Below are positions 1-8,657 of a DNA stretch of 64,000 bases, piece by piece. The notes under the pieces are model-generated. The model saw nothing but the letters and a program-made list of their open reading frames with translations, was not told the origin of the DNA and ran no database searches. Position numbers and translations under genes: made by a program. This DNA comes from Actinomyces bovis (lineage in GTDB: Bacteria > Actinomycetota > Actinomycetes > Actinomycetales > Actinomycetaceae): NCBI RefSeq assembly GCF_900444995.1, contig NZ_UAPQ01000006.1, positions 310,001-374,000 of the forward strand, written 5' to 3'. The stretch's first letter is position 1; each line of letters starts with the position of its first letter.

Positions 1-1231
1 TGAGCTTGGCACACCACTCCACCAGCTGGGCCGCCTGCCCCGGGCCCCGGTCCAGAGCCTCCAAAGCCTCGCGCCACAAAGCCAGCACCAGGGCCGTCTC
101 CTCGTCAACTGTGCCCTCGCCAAGACAGGACTCCACCTCCTCCAGAAAATCCCATTGGATTTCCAGAGCGCTGGCCTTTCCGCCGCAGACCAACGGGCAG
201 CGGGCGCGCAGGGAAGTGTCATATGAGAAGACCTTGATAGCCTCCACCGGGTCCGCCAGGGCCAGGCGGTCGGCCAGTGCCCGCGCCCGCTGCGGGGCCT
301 GCTCAACTAGGCTGAGTACGCAAGCAGTCAGGCCCAGGCGCAGCACGGCACTCACTTCTAAAGTGGAGGAATCAGCCGTGATGACGTGGAGGCGCCGCCA
401 CTGGCGGGCATCGGCGTGGGGCTCGTCGCGCGTGTTGACTATGGGGCGGTTGCGCGTGGTGTACAGGGACACCGGCTGCTCGACGTAGTCAGCTCGGGCC
501 AGGATCTGGAAGCCAGGCTCCTCACCGGCTGCTCCCACACCCACTCGGCCCGAACCGCATACCACCAGGCGGCTAACCAACAGCGGCAGCAGGATATCCG
601 TGAGCAACTCCCAGGAGCTTTCCCGTGCCACGGCGTAGGACTCGTGGGCACCCCAGGCGGAGCCACGGCCGTCGGTGTTGTTCTTGATGACCTGGACCCG
701 AGTGCCGCGCTCAGCACTTAGTGCCTGCTCCGCTTCGTGCATGAGTCGGTCCCCGGCCCGGTCGTAGGTGGCGGCAGCCACCGGCCCCAGAACCTCAGGC
801 GAGGCGTATTCAGGGTGGGTGTGGTCCACGTATAGGCGAGCCCCGTTGGCGGCCTGGGTGGAGGTGCCCCGGTAGTAGTGCTGGCCGAAGGCATCCACCC
901 GGTGTATCCACCGCGCCGGGGAGCCGGTAAGGACCGCCCCGGCCTCCAAATCGGTGCGGGCCTCTGGGAGCAGGTCATGCTCTTGCCCATCGCGGGCATC
1001 GCGTTGAGGTAGCTCGCCGGAGTAGTCAAAACGGGTTCCTGCCCCGCGCGCCAAGCTGCGGTCCGTTTTGGACGGCACATGCCTGGTGGAGGGGGACCCC
1101 TGCGCGGCCGCGTGGGTGGCATAGGCGTAGAGCAGATCGGTGGCCAACTCCTGGGGATCGGCCTGCGGGCAATCGCGGTCAATGAGGGCGTACTCCGTCT
1201 CAATGCCCATGACGCGGCGAACAGTAATCAT
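1..1231 (-). CDS. dop: Depupylase/Pup deamidase Dop, C-terminus cut by window edge
   Basis: About 410 residues are visible, running off the left edge without a stop codon. Dop belongs to the glutamine-synthetase-like Pup ligase fold; it deamidates the C-terminal Gln of Pup and removes Pup from tagged proteins. Seen: the N-terminus reads RRVMGIETEYA, the Dop type rather than the PafA type (which has GIENEYG); then HTHPEYASPE near residue 145 and KNNTDGRGSAWGAHESY near residue 180, both part of the ATP/metal-binding core. The start is the ATG at 1231-1229; it overlaps the stop of the upstream ATPase gene (ATGA), so the two are translationally coupled. Pup and the proteasome subunits, if present, would lie beyond the left edge. 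Confidence 0.9.
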   Translation of the reverse strand, partial: MITVRRVMGIETEYALIDRDCPQADPQELATDLLYAYATHAAAQGSPSTRHVPSKTDRSLARGAGTRFDYSGELPQRDARDGQEHDLLPEARTDLEAGAVLTGSPARWIHRVDAFGQHYYRGTSTQAANGARLYVDHTHPEYASPEVLGPVAAATYDRAGDRLMHEAEQALSAERGTRVQVIKNNTDGRGSAWGAHESYAVARESSWELLTDILLPLLVSRLVVCGSGRVGVGAAGEEPGFQILARADYVEQPVSLYTTRNRPIVNTRDEPHADARQWRRLHVITADSSTLEVSAVLRLGLTACVLSLVEQAPQRARALADRLALADPVEAIKVFSYDTSLRARCPLVCGGKASALEIQWDFLEEVESCLGEGTVDEETALVLALWREALEALDRGPGQAAQLVEWCAKL

Positions 1232-2805
1232 GGACGGTTCTCCTCTCCGGCTGGAATCAGCGCAGTAACCGGGTCGGTGCGCCGACTCCGACCGATGACG
1301 CGCGCCCATTCCTCCGGGTCTGAGGTGCCCGGCTGCTCGGCGGCGTCGGCAACCTCAGCGGCGACCGCAGCCAGCAGGTGGGCGGTGGTAAGGCCGCGAC
1401 GGCCCGCCAAAGCATCCTTGAGCGCTGCCCCCTTGGCGCGCTCGACCACGGAGGCGATCATCGCGCCAGAGACCAGATCGGCCAGGTGCCAGGTTTCGCA
1501 GGCACCAGAGCGGCGGTAAACGTGCAGCACCTCGGTGGAGGCATCGCGGGTGAATAGGGCCTTTAAGACGGCCTCGCTCATGGCCTGTACTGCCGCCTGC
1601 GCTGAGCCTCGGGCCGCAATTTCACTGGCGGCTAGGGGCAGGTCGGTGGTCAGGTAGCGGGCCAGGATTTGGCCGGAGGCCTCCCGATCGGGGCGGTCAA
1701 TGCGTACGCGCACATCCAGGCGCCCGGGCCGCAGGATCGCCGGGTCGATCATGTCCTCCCGGTTGGAGGCGCCGATGACCACCACATTGCGCATTTCTTC
1801 CACGCCGTCGATTTCCGCTAGCAGCTGGGGCACCACCGTGGTTTCCACATCCGAAGACACCCCGGTGCCGCGGGTGCGGAACAGGGACTCCATCTCATCG
1901 AAAAAGATAACCACCGGGACGCCGTCGGCAGCCTTATCGCGGGCGCGCGTGAAAATCAGGCGGATACGGCGCTCGGTCTCGCCAACGTATTTGTCCAGCA
2001 GCTGGGGGCCTTTAATGCTCAGGAAGTGGGTGCGCCGGCCAGTGGCTTGGGTCAGGGAGGTGGCCACAGCCCGGGCGACCAGGGTTTTGCCGACGCCGGG
2101 CGGACCATACAGGAGCAGACCGCGCGGTGGACGCAGATGATGCTCAGCAAAAAGTTCGGGATGTGTCATGGGCAGCTCGACGGCGTCGCGGATCTTCTCC
2201 AAGGTGGCGTCTAAGCCACCGATAGCCTCCCAAGGCGTGTCCGGGGCGGCCTCTAAGAGCAGATCCTCAACCTCCTGGCGGGGCACCACTGAGATAACCG
2301 TCCCTTCGCGCACATCTGCTAGGAGACTGTCGCCAGGGCGCAGGCGGGTTTCCACCAGCGCGGGGGCTAGGCGCAGTACCCGGGAGTCCTCACTGCGAAC
2401 AGCTACCAGCACGTGATGCGCGTCTAGGCGTTGCTCTAAGGACACCAACTCGCCAGTATCCGCCAGGCTGCCCAGCTCCACCGCATGCAGGTCTGCGTTA
2501 AGCAGCAGGGGAGTGCCAGCCACCAGGCCCCCCAAAGGCAAGTGCTCGCAGGCCCGCACCCGCAATCTCCGACCTCCCTGGGCGACGTCCAGGAGACGCT
2601 CCAAAGGGTCCACCACCTCAATAAGCGTGGCGTGACTTAGCGCCGGGGAGGTGAGCCGAGTGATCTCCCGGTGAGCGGCCTCCAGCTCCGCGCGAGCCCG
2701 GCGCAGCGCCTGAGCTAGGGCCCGGTTCTTGCGCGCAGCCAACTGCTCCGCCTCAGTCAGCCCAGCGTCTTCCGGGGACTGGGCTTCAACGCCGTTGTCT
2801 ACCAC
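1228..2805 (-). CDS. arc: Proteasome-type AAA ATPase (ARC/Mpa)
   Basis: This 525-residue protein is the ring-shaped AAA+ unfoldase that recognises pupylated substrates. Seen: a predicted N-terminal coiled coil (about residues 16-52), an OB-fold region (about 60-185), Walker A GPPGVGKT at 234-241, Walker B VVIFFDE at 298-304 and the ILRPGRLD stretch near 357-364. The family normally ends in a Gln-Tyr-Leu tail that docks into the 20S proteasome; here the C-terminus is GEENRP and no such tail exists. Corynebacterial ARC, which works without a 20S proteasome, is the nearest known precedent. It is the first gene of the arc-dop unit. The identity is very secure; whether it serves a proteasome is not. 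Confidence 0.93.
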   Translation of the reverse strand: MVDNGVEAQSPEDAGLTEAEQLAARKNRALAQALRRARAELEAAHREITRLTSPALSHATLIEVVDPLERLLDVAQGGRRLRVRACEHLPLGGLVAGTPLLLNADLHAVELGSLADTGELVSLEQRLDAHHVLVAVRSEDSRVLRLAPALVETRLRPGDSLLADVREGTVISVVPRQEVEDLLLEAAPDTPWEAIGGLDATLEKIRDAVELPMTHPELFAEHHLRPPRGLLLYGPPGVGKTLVARAVATSLTQATGRRTHFLSIKGPQLLDKYVGETERRIRLIFTRARDKAADGVPVVIFFDEMESLFRTRGTGVSSDVETTVVPQLLAEIDGVEEMRNVVVIGASNREDMIDPAILRPGRLDVRVRIDRPDREASGQILARYLTTDLPLAASEIAARGSAQAAVQAMSEAVLKALFTRDASTEVLHVYRRSGACETWHLADLVSGAMIASVVERAKGAALKDALAGRRGLTTAHLLAAVAAEVADAAEQPGTSDPEEWARVIGRSRRTDPVTALIPAGEENRP

Positions 2806-2865
2806 GAGCGGCTCCTTTGCAGGGTAGGGCGCTCTCAGGCTGGAGAGCCTAAAGATTACGTATCT

Positions 2866-3720
2866 TCAACCATGGTAAGACGCGGATTCCCTGGCGCGAA
2901 GGCCCGATTCGTTCAGGACACCGCCGGCACCGCATACCGGGCAGGCGGGGCTTTTGGCCACTGCCAGCTCATTTACCCGCGCGCCCCACAGATCCAACAC
3001 CAGCATCCGGCCAATGAGGGGACTAGCCCCACCCACCACTAGCTTCAGAACCTCCATAGCCTGCAGGGAGCCGACCGTCCCAGCCAAAGCCCCCAACACT
3101 CCCGCTTGCGCTGCAGAGGGAACCATCTCCGGTTCCGGCGCCACCGGGTGCAGGCAGTGGAAACAGGGGCCCTGCCGGGCGTCAAAGACCCCCACCTGCC
3201 CATGCGTGCCCAGCACTGCCCCGTGGACCAGCGGAATCCCGAGCTGGGCAGTAGCCTCCCCCAACAAGTAACGGGTAGGGAGGCTGTCCGTACCATCTAC
3301 CACTACATCCCAACCCGGCAGCAGGTCTGCGACATTGGCACTAGTAAGCCGTTCCGGGAAAACCACCAGTTCGATATCAGGGTTGAGGGCTGCCAGGGAT
3401 GCCCGGGCGGAGCCGGTTTTGGGGCTGCCGATCTCAGTGGTCGTATGGAGGACCTGCCGCTGCAGGTTGGAGACCTCCACCCGGTCCGGGTCCACTAGGC
3501 CCAAAGTGCCCACCCCAGCCGCTGCCAGGTACAGAGCCGCAGGCGAGCCCAGACCTCCCAGACCTACCACCAGCACCCGCGCAGCTCGAATCCGCTGCTG
3601 CCCGAGCACCCCCACCTGGTGGACCAGCAGGTTGCGGGCGTAGCGGCGCTGTTCGGCCTCGCTCAGAGGCCGCAGCCGCGAGTCAGCCACCACCGACGCC
3701 GTCGGCTCTGTCATGCTCAT
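2866..3720 (-). CDS. moeB: MoeB/ThiF-type adenylyltransferase
   Basis: This 284-residue protein adenylates the C-terminal Gly of a ubiquitin-like sulfur carrier, most likely the MoaD encoded at 10641-10964, before sulfur transfer. Seen: the Rossmann ATP-binding motif GLGGLGSPAALYLA near residues 53-66, DPDRVEVSNLQRQ near 77-89, the VVDGTDSLPTR stretch, and a zinc site made of CFHC and CPVC. There is no C-terminal rhodanese domain, unlike the MoeZ/MoeBR form common in actinobacteria, so the sulfur donor step must use another protein. It overlaps the end of modBC by 4 bases and is the last gene of the modA-modBC-moeB unit. ThiF activity on ThiS cannot be excluded, but the neighbours favour Moco. 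Confidence 0.88.
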   Translation of the reverse strand: MSMTEPTASVVADSRLRPLSEAEQRRYARNLLVHQVGVLGQQRIRAARVLVVGLGGLGSPAALYLAAAGVGTLGLVDPDRVEVSNLQRQVLHTTTEIGSPKTGSARASLAALNPDIELVVFPERLTSANVADLLPGWDVVVDGTDSLPTRYLLGEATAQLGIPLVHGAVLGTHGQVGVFDARQGPCFHCLHPVAPEPEMVPSAAQAGVLGALAGTVGSLQAMEVLKLVVGGASPLIGRMLVLDLWGARVNELAVAKSPACPVCGAGGVLNESGLRARESASYHG

Positions 3721-5810
3721 ATCTCCTGCTCCTGAGGCTGCCCCACCCCGGTATTCTCCCCGCGGGTGCCGGGACGCCGCCCCACCAAACGCACCTGCAC
3801 CGCCTTAACCACACAGACCACCTCGCTGCCGGGCACGAGCCCCAGCTCAGCCACCGCCCCAGCCGTAACCGCCGCCCGCAGCATAGGCCCAGGAAGCGCG
3901 GTGCCAGCCAGGGCCACAGACACTGTCACCAGCCCACCTGTGCGCTCCAAAGCAGACACGGTCCCCGGCAGACAGTTGCGAGGGCTGCCGGCGCTGGCGC
4001 CGTCCGGATACAAGGCGACGGCGTCAGGCGGCACCAATGCCGCACCCGGGCCCGGCTCCGGCAAATCCGCCTGCCCCGGGCGGGAGGCCAACAGCATCCC
4101 CGTCTCCAGGCGCAGACGTGGCGCAGTGGCATCCCCCTCCACCACGCCAGGAAGCACCGACAGGCCAGTCAGACTGGCGCTGAAATGGCTGGAGGGGGCT
4201 GTCAAGACCTGGGCAGCAGGTCCGGACTCCACCACCCGCCCCGCATCCAGGACCATCACCGTATCCGCCAGGGCCGCCACATCCACCACGTCATGCGTCA
4301 CCAGCAGCACGGTCAGCCCTGCCTGGGCCACGCGACGAGCCAACAGGCTGCGCAACTGCGTTCGCGCCCCCACGTCTAGCGCGGCCATGGGCTCGTCAAG
4401 CACCAGCAGGCGTGGGGAAGTGGCTAGAGCACGAGCCAGAGCCACCCGCGCTGCCTGACCGCCAGATAACTCCCCACCACGGCGTCCCGCCAGGTGACTG
4501 GCACCAACCGCCATTAGCTCGGTCTGAGCGCGCTCGCGGGCCTGGGAACGGCTGAACCCCTGGCAACGCGGCCCAAAAGCCACATTCTCCAGCACGCTCA
4601 TATGCGTGAATACCCCCGGATCTTGGCGCAGCAGCGCCACACCACGCTTCCCAGCCGGCACAAAAACCCCCGGTCCGTCCAGCAGACGACCGCCCAAACT
4701 GAGCTGCCCGCCCGCGGCGTCCAGCAGCCCAGCCGCCACCTGGCAGACAGTGGACTTGCCTGAGCCGTTGGGGCCAACCAGCGCCAGCACATGCCCCGCA
4801 GGCAGCTGCAGTTCCACATCCACGTCGCGCTCTTGCAAAGCACAGCTCAGCTGCAGCTCCTGGCCGCGAGGCTGGCTGCCCGCCACCCCAATGGGTGACG
4901 CTGTTGGCTCCGCACTGCCGATCCGCTTAGGCAATGCGGTGGCTGCAAGCGGTACTTCAGCAAGCTCGGCCACTACACCCTTGTCATGCCGGATGCCACC
5001 AGCCAAATGCTGGCGCAGCTCGCCCCAGTTGACGCTGGTGGCGCCAACCACCAAGAAAGACAGTGCGATCAGCACCACTGCCAAGGCTAAGGAAGTACCA
5101 GAGTCGTTTTCCCGCTCCAAGTAGATCGCCAGCGGCATCGTGCGGGTGACGCCCTCTTTGGAACCAGCGAAGGCAATCGTCGCCCCAAACTCACCCAGAC
5201 TGCGGCCCAGCGCCAGCGCCACCCCGCGCCCCAGGGCCGGAGCCACCAGCGGCAAAGTCACACGTCTAAGCACCATCCAGGGGCCCGCCCCCAGTACTCG
5301 GGCAGTCTGCTCCGCCTGCGTATCCCGGCTGCGCAGCGCCGCCTCCAAAGTGACCACCAGGAAGGGCATAGACACAAAGACCTGCGCCAGCACCACGGCC
5401 GCCGTCGTGAATGAGACCTGCAAGCCAGCGGCCTCCAGAACGCCCCCCAGCAGGCCCCGCCGCCCCAGGGTGGACAGCAGGGCGATGCCTGCCACCACCG
5501 GCGGCATGGTCATGGGCAGCACCGCCAACACTCGCGCCACCCGCACCCCCGGCCATTGCCGAGCCAGCAACAGCGCCAAGGGCATCCCCAACAGCACGCA
5601 GATGGCGGTGGACAGCAGGCTGGTGCGCAGAGATAAGCTCAAAGCCACCCGGGCGTGCTCAGAGGTGAGCAGCTCCGGCAAGCGCCCCCAGGGCACGCGC
5701 GTGCCCAAGCCCACCAGCGGCAATACCAGGGCGCAGGCCCCCAGCAGGGCCAAAGCGCTCACCACCACAGGCAAAGGTGAGCGCCGGGCCCGGGAAGACT
5801 GGTGGCTCAC
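3717..5810 (-). CDS. modBC: Fused molybdate ABC transporter permease-ATPase (ModB-ModC)
   Basis: One 697-residue chain joins two proteins that are usually separate. Residues 1-265 are the permease: several membrane helices and the EAA-type loop, with EFGATI at 207-212 typical of ModB/CysT permeases. A linker of about 45 residues follows. Residues 315-545 are the ATPase: Walker A GPNGSGKST at 345-353, Q-loop RQD near 395, signature LSGGQ at 448-452, Walker B LLVLDEP at 469-475. The last 130 residues resemble the TOBE/Mop oxyanion-binding domain of ModC. It overlaps modA by 4 bases (ATGA), so the binding protein and the transporter are coupled. Molybdate is the likely substrate because of the surrounding Moco genes; tungstate is possible. 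Confidence 0.92.
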   Translation of the reverse strand: MSHQSSRARRSPLPVVVSALALLGACALVLPLVGLGTRVPWGRLPELLTSEHARVALSLSLRTSLLSTAICVLLGMPLALLLARQWPGVRVARVLAVLPMTMPPVVAGIALLSTLGRRGLLGGVLEAAGLQVSFTTAAVVLAQVFVSMPFLVVTLEAALRSRDTQAEQTARVLGAGPWMVLRRVTLPLVAPALGRGVALALGRSLGEFGATIAFAGSKEGVTRTMPLAIYLERENDSGTSLALAVVLIALSFLVVGATSVNWGELRQHLAGGIRHDKGVVAELAEVPLAATALPKRIGSAEPTASPIGVAGSQPRGQELQLSCALQERDVDVELQLPAGHVLALVGPNGSGKSTVCQVAAGLLDAAGGQLSLGGRLLDGPGVFVPAGKRGVALLRQDPGVFTHMSVLENVAFGPRCQGFSRSQARERAQTELMAVGASHLAGRRGGELSGGQAARVALARALATSPRLLVLDEPMAALDVGARTQLRSLLARRVAQAGLTVLLVTHDVVDVAALADTVMVLDAGRVVESGPAAQVLTAPSSHFSASLTGLSVLPGVVEGDATAPRLRLETGMLLASRPGQADLPEPGPGAALVPPDAVALYPDGASAGSPRNCLPGTVSALERTGGLVTVSVALAGTALPGPMLRAAVTAGAVAELGLVPGSEVVCVVKAVQVRLVGRRPGTRGENTGVGQPQEQEI

Positions 5811-6667
5811 TTGGCCTCAGGGGCACCAAAGCCGTACTGCTCTTGCAATACCTTCTGCCCGGCAGGGGAGAGCAGGTGGTCCACGAAGGCCTGGGCGGCC
5901 TGCGGGTTGGTGGCTGTCTTGGTGACTGCCACCGGGTAATGGTTCTTGACCTGGTTGGCAGGCAGGGCAACCGCCTCCACTTTTTCTCCGGAGGATTTGG
6001 CATCTGTGGTGTACACCAGGCCGGCGTCGGCTTCACCGGACTCCACTTTGCCGCGCACATCAGTGACCTTTTGCTCTTCAGAGACCGGGTTTAAACTTAT
6101 GCCCAGCTCCGCAGTGAGCTTCTGGGTAGCGGCCCCACAAGGCACCTGCGGGGCACAAACCACCAGCTTGGCCTGGTCCAGGGAGCCATCGTTGATGCCC
6201 GTGACGTGCGCTGGGTTGCCCTTGGGGACAATTAGGGTCAGGACATTGGTGGCGAACTCTTGACTCTTAGCGACCAGACCTTTGCCGGTGGCGTCCTGCA
6301 TGGTTTTGTTGTTGGCGGTGGCCAAAATATCTGCGGCAGCACCCTCGGCTAGGGCAGTCACCAGGTCTTGGGAGCCCTGGAAGTCGAAGCTGTACTCCAC
6401 CCCTGGGTGAGCCTGCTTGAAGTCGGTGGCCAGCTGTTCGAAAGCCTTTTGCAGGGAGGCGGCCGCGAAAACCGTTACCTTGCCGGACAGTGCTGCGGTG
6501 GCTGTGCCCGCGGTAGCAGAGCCGGAGGAACTGCCTGCTGAAGCTGGGCTGCTGCTGGCCCCAGACGCACTGTTAGAAGCACCTCCAGAGGAGCCACCGC
6601 AGGCACCTAGCGCACTGGCTGCAAACAGCGACAGGGCAGAAATGGTGGTGCGGCGGGTGACATCCAT
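5807..6667 (-). CDS. modA: Molybdate-binding lipoprotein ModA
   Basis: This periplasmic-type binding protein of 286 residues delivers molybdate to ModBC. Seen: a lipoprotein signal peptide with lipobox LGAC followed by a Ser/Gly/Ala-rich linker, then VTVFAAASLQKAFEQLA, the ModA N-terminal fold with the conserved Ala-Ala-Ser; DFQGSQDLVTALAEGA and SGEADAGLVYTTDA also fit the family. The reading frame is open for another 131 codons upstream, but the start at 6667 is chosen because it is preceded by AGGGAG at good spacing and puts the signal peptide at the N-terminus. It is the first gene of a modA-modBC-moeB unit and is divergent from mogA, with a strong inverted repeat between them. Confidence 0.93.
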   Translation of the reverse strand: MDVTRRTTISALSLFAASALGACGGSSGGASNSASGASSSPASAGSSSGSATAGTATAALSGKVTVFAAASLQKAFEQLATDFKQAHPGVEYSFDFQGSQDLVTALAEGAAADILATANNKTMQDATGKGLVAKSQEFATNVLTLIVPKGNPAHVTGINDGSLDQAKLVVCAPQVPCGAATQKLTAELGISLNPVSEEQKVTDVRGKVESGEADAGLVYTTDAKSSGEKVEAVALPANQVKNHYPVAVTKTATNPQAAQAFVDHLLSPAGQKVLQEQYGFGAPEAK

Positions 6668-6738
6668 TGAGGGCTCCCTTCTAACGAGCGTGACTACAAG
6701 GCTGCTCTGCGAGTTTCCGCCCCGGCTGCAGGGCGATT

Positions 6739-6772
6739 GAGCTCGGGCATGAGCCATTTCCATGCCCAGCTC
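6739..6772. promoter_or_regulatory. Inverted repeat between modA and mogA, candidate operator
   Basis: Arms GAGCTCGGGCATG (6739-6751) and CATGCCCAGCTC (6761-6772) are complementary except for one unpaired base and are separated by 9 bases. The repeat lies in the 174-base gap between the divergent modA and mogA genes, about 72 bases before modA and 70 before mogA. This is a natural place for a regulator that controls both, but it could also be an RNA hairpin in the leader of either gene. No regulator gene of the ModE type is visible in the window. Confidence 0.4.
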
Positions 6773-6841
6773 TACCAGAAATGCTATGGACGGGCCAGAA
6801 GGCCGGGCCTGCTGGCAACAGGAAGGCGGTAAAGTCCCAGC

Positions 6842-7381
6842 GTGTCTGCCACCCACTTTGACGAAGCTGAGAATCACCAACACCCGCTGCCCACCCCGAT
6901 TCGGGGCGCCGTCATCACCGTTTCTGACCGCTGTGCTGCTGGTGCCCGCGAGGACGCCTCCGGCCCGCTGGCCGCTGAGTTGCTGCGCGTGCACGGCATC
7001 AACGTCGCGCAGGTGGCGGTGGTTCCTGACGGCGTTGAATCTGTGCGCCAGGCCATCCAAGCTGCGGTAGACGACGGCGCCCGCGTGGTGCTAACCACCG
7101 GCGGCACGGGTATCACTCCCCGCGACCTCACCCCGGAAGGCACGGCACCGCTGCTGGCTCTGCGTCTGGAAGGTATTGAGGCACAGATCCGCGCCTATGG
7201 CCTTAATCAAACACCTCGGGCCGCACTCTCAAGAGGGCTGGTGGGCGTCACTAACCGGGAGGCTGACGGCACCCTGGTAGTCAACGCCCCCGGCTCATGT
7301 GGCGGCGTTAAAGACACCGTGGCAGTCGTGGGGCCGCTGGTGGCGCATATTCTGGAACAGTTAGCTGGCGGCGACCACTGA
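6842..7381 (+). CDS. mogA: Molybdopterin adenylyltransferase MogA/MoaB
   Basis: This 179-residue protein adenylates molybdopterin before metal insertion by MoeA. Seen: GAVITVSDRCAAG near residues 22-34, the family-defining TGGTGITPRD near 86-95, and the NAPGSCGGVKD stretch near 150-160, all parts of the MPT-binding site. The family is usually 160-190 residues, so the gene is complete. The GTG at 6842 is the annotated start; the ribosome-binding site is weak. Transcribed away from modA and convergent with the mobA-like gene. It is separate from moeA here, whereas the two activities are fused in plants and animals. Confidence 0.92.
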   Translation: MSATHFDEAENHQHPLPTPIRGAVITVSDRCAAGAREDASGPLAAELLRVHGINVAQVAVVPDGVESVRQAIQAAVDDGARVVLTTGGTGITPRDLTPEGTAPLLALRLEGIEAQIRAYGLNQTPRAALSRGLVGVTNREADGTLVVNAPGSCGGVKDTVAVVGPLVAHILEQLAGGDH

Positions 7382-7461
7382 GGTAAGGGGAGGCCGTAGC
7401 TGCTGCCGGCGCCGCAGCGGTAGCGCCAAGGCCTGGCCGAGAGAGCTCAAGGCGCTGTGGC

Positions 7462-8151
7462 CTAGGGGTGGCGATCCCATTGGTGGATCTCCGCCCAGGT
7501 ATCCAAGTCCACGGCCGCAGCAGCTGACGCCTCATCAAGATCAATCTCATGTACCCGCAGGCTGGCAAAAGTGCTTTTGACTGGCACATCCCGCAGCGGC
7601 ACCCCACCTGGGGCCACAGTGTCTTGCAGCGACGCCGTGCGGTAGATGCCCAAGAGATATTGCGGGCGGTCAGCAACAAGCGGGCAGACGCCGTCCCCAG
7701 CCTGCCTACCAGAGCCAACCGAGTCTGCCAGCCTTGGCAGCAGCCCAGGCAAGAGTCGCCAGGCTCCGGGAGCGTCACAGGTGAGCAGAGCCGTCCAAGG
7801 CGCCGCACCACCCACTTGCTTCCCCAGGGCCTGTAACCCGGCGGCAAGGCCGGCCACCGGGCCGCCCAGCGGCGGCTCCTCCAAGGCACGCAGCACGCCG
7901 TCAGGCAGGGCTACTGACTTCGGGGCCACTACACAGATGCGCCCAAGCAGGAAGTTAGTGCCTAGCCACCCCGGGGTTTTCAGGCTCTCCAGGCCCATCA
8001 GCAAATGGTCAAGCAGGCGGGCACCTCGCGCCACCACCTCTGGCTTAGACACCCCACCCAGGCGCCGGCCAGTTCCCCCACCCAGCACCACCACGTCAAC
8101 TGCTAAGCCGTCAGTCAACGGGGCGCACCCAATCCCCTGAACGGCCCCCAC
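7462..8151 (-). CDS. mobA: Molybdenum cofactor guanylyltransferase-like NTP transferase
   Basis: The N-terminus carries the nucleotidyltransferase motif VVVLGGGTGRRLGGVSKPE (about residues 20-38 of the longest form), followed by EEPPLGGPVAGLAAGL and LLTCDAP, the pattern of MobA-type enzymes that attach GMP (or CMP) to Mo-molybdopterin. The longest form of 229 residues overlaps moaC by 41 bases; a TTG at about 8118 that overlaps the moaC stop is an alternative start and would put the motif close to the N-terminus. The gene is the last of the moeA-moaC-mobA unit. Which dinucleotide form is made cannot be read from the sequence. Confidence 0.85.
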   Translation of the reverse strand: MGAVQGIGCAPLTDGLAVDVVVLGGGTGRRLGGVSKPEVVARGARLLDHLLMGLESLKTPGWLGTNFLLGRICVVAPKSVALPDGVLRALEEPPLGGPVAGLAAGLQALGKQVGGAAPWTALLTCDAPGAWRLLPGLLPRLADSVGSGRQAGDGVCPLVADRPQYLLGIYRTASLQDTVAPGGVPLRDVPVKSTFASLRVHEIDLDEASAAAAVDLDTWAEIHQWDRHP

Positions 8152-8605
8152 TCTTGCGGGTCACCACCACCTCACGGATCGCCGCCGAACGGTCCACTCC
8201 TTTGACCATGTCCACCACCGCCAACGCAGCCACAGTTGCCGCCGTCAGCGCCTCCATCTCCACCCCAGTGCGGTCAGCAGTGCGCACGGTGGTCTCAATG
8301 CGCACCCCCGCATCGGTGATGGCCAGGTCCACGCTGCAGCCGTGCACTCCGATCACATGCGCCAAAGGCAGCAATTCAGGCACCTTCTTAGAAGCGGCGA
8401 TCCCCGCCACCCGGGCCACCGCCAACACATCCCCTTTGGGCACAGTGCCGTCCCGCAGCGCCGCCACCACCTGCGGGGAGCAGGTCACCAAGGCCCGAGC
8501 ACTGGCTGAGCGGACAGTGGGAGTCTTGGCAGTTACATCCACCATGTAGGCAGCACCAGCTGCGTCCAAATGGGTTAAGCGGATCTGGTTAGGGTCGGTC
8601 ATCAC
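8111..8605 (-). CDS. moaC: Cyclic pyranopterin monophosphate synthase MoaC
   Basis: This 164-residue protein carries out the second half of the conversion of GTP to cyclic pyranopterin, after MoaA. Seen: LTHLDAAGAAYMVDVTAKTPT at the N-terminus, GDVLAVARVAGIAASKK, RTGVEMEALTAATVAAL, and KSGGRSGDW near the C-terminus, all canonical. The usual PLCHPL motif reads PLAHVI here: the active-site His is kept, but the Cys and Pro are replaced. I regard this as a lineage variant, since the other catalytic regions (KGVDRS, the MEAL Glu) are intact. A start one codon later (ATG ATG) is equally possible. Confidence 0.93.
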   Translation of the reverse strand: MMTDPNQIRLTHLDAAGAAYMVDVTAKTPTVRSASARALVTCSPQVVAALRDGTVPKGDVLAVARVAGIAASKKVPELLPLAHVIGVHGCSVDLAITDAGVRIETTVRTADRTGVEMEALTAATVAALAVVDMVKGVDRSAAIREVVVTRKSGGRSGDWVRPVD

Positions 8606-8657
8606 TGCTCCTGCTGGGGCTCATCGCGGATCTGCAATTAGTTAGGAAGGCGGGGTC

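Noticed and set aside
3399-4379. A 326-codon frame antisense to moeB and modBC
   Set aside because: Its protein is Pro/His/Arg-rich and has no domain; both minus-strand genes are well supported.
6668-7060. A 131-residue N-terminal extension of ModA
   Set aside because: It would bury the lipoprotein signal peptide and overlaps mogA; the internal ATG has a good ribosome-binding site.
8360-8380. MoaC with PLAHVI in place of PLCHPL as an inactive enzyme
   Set aside because: The His and the other catalytic segments are present, so a lineage variant is more likely than loss of function.
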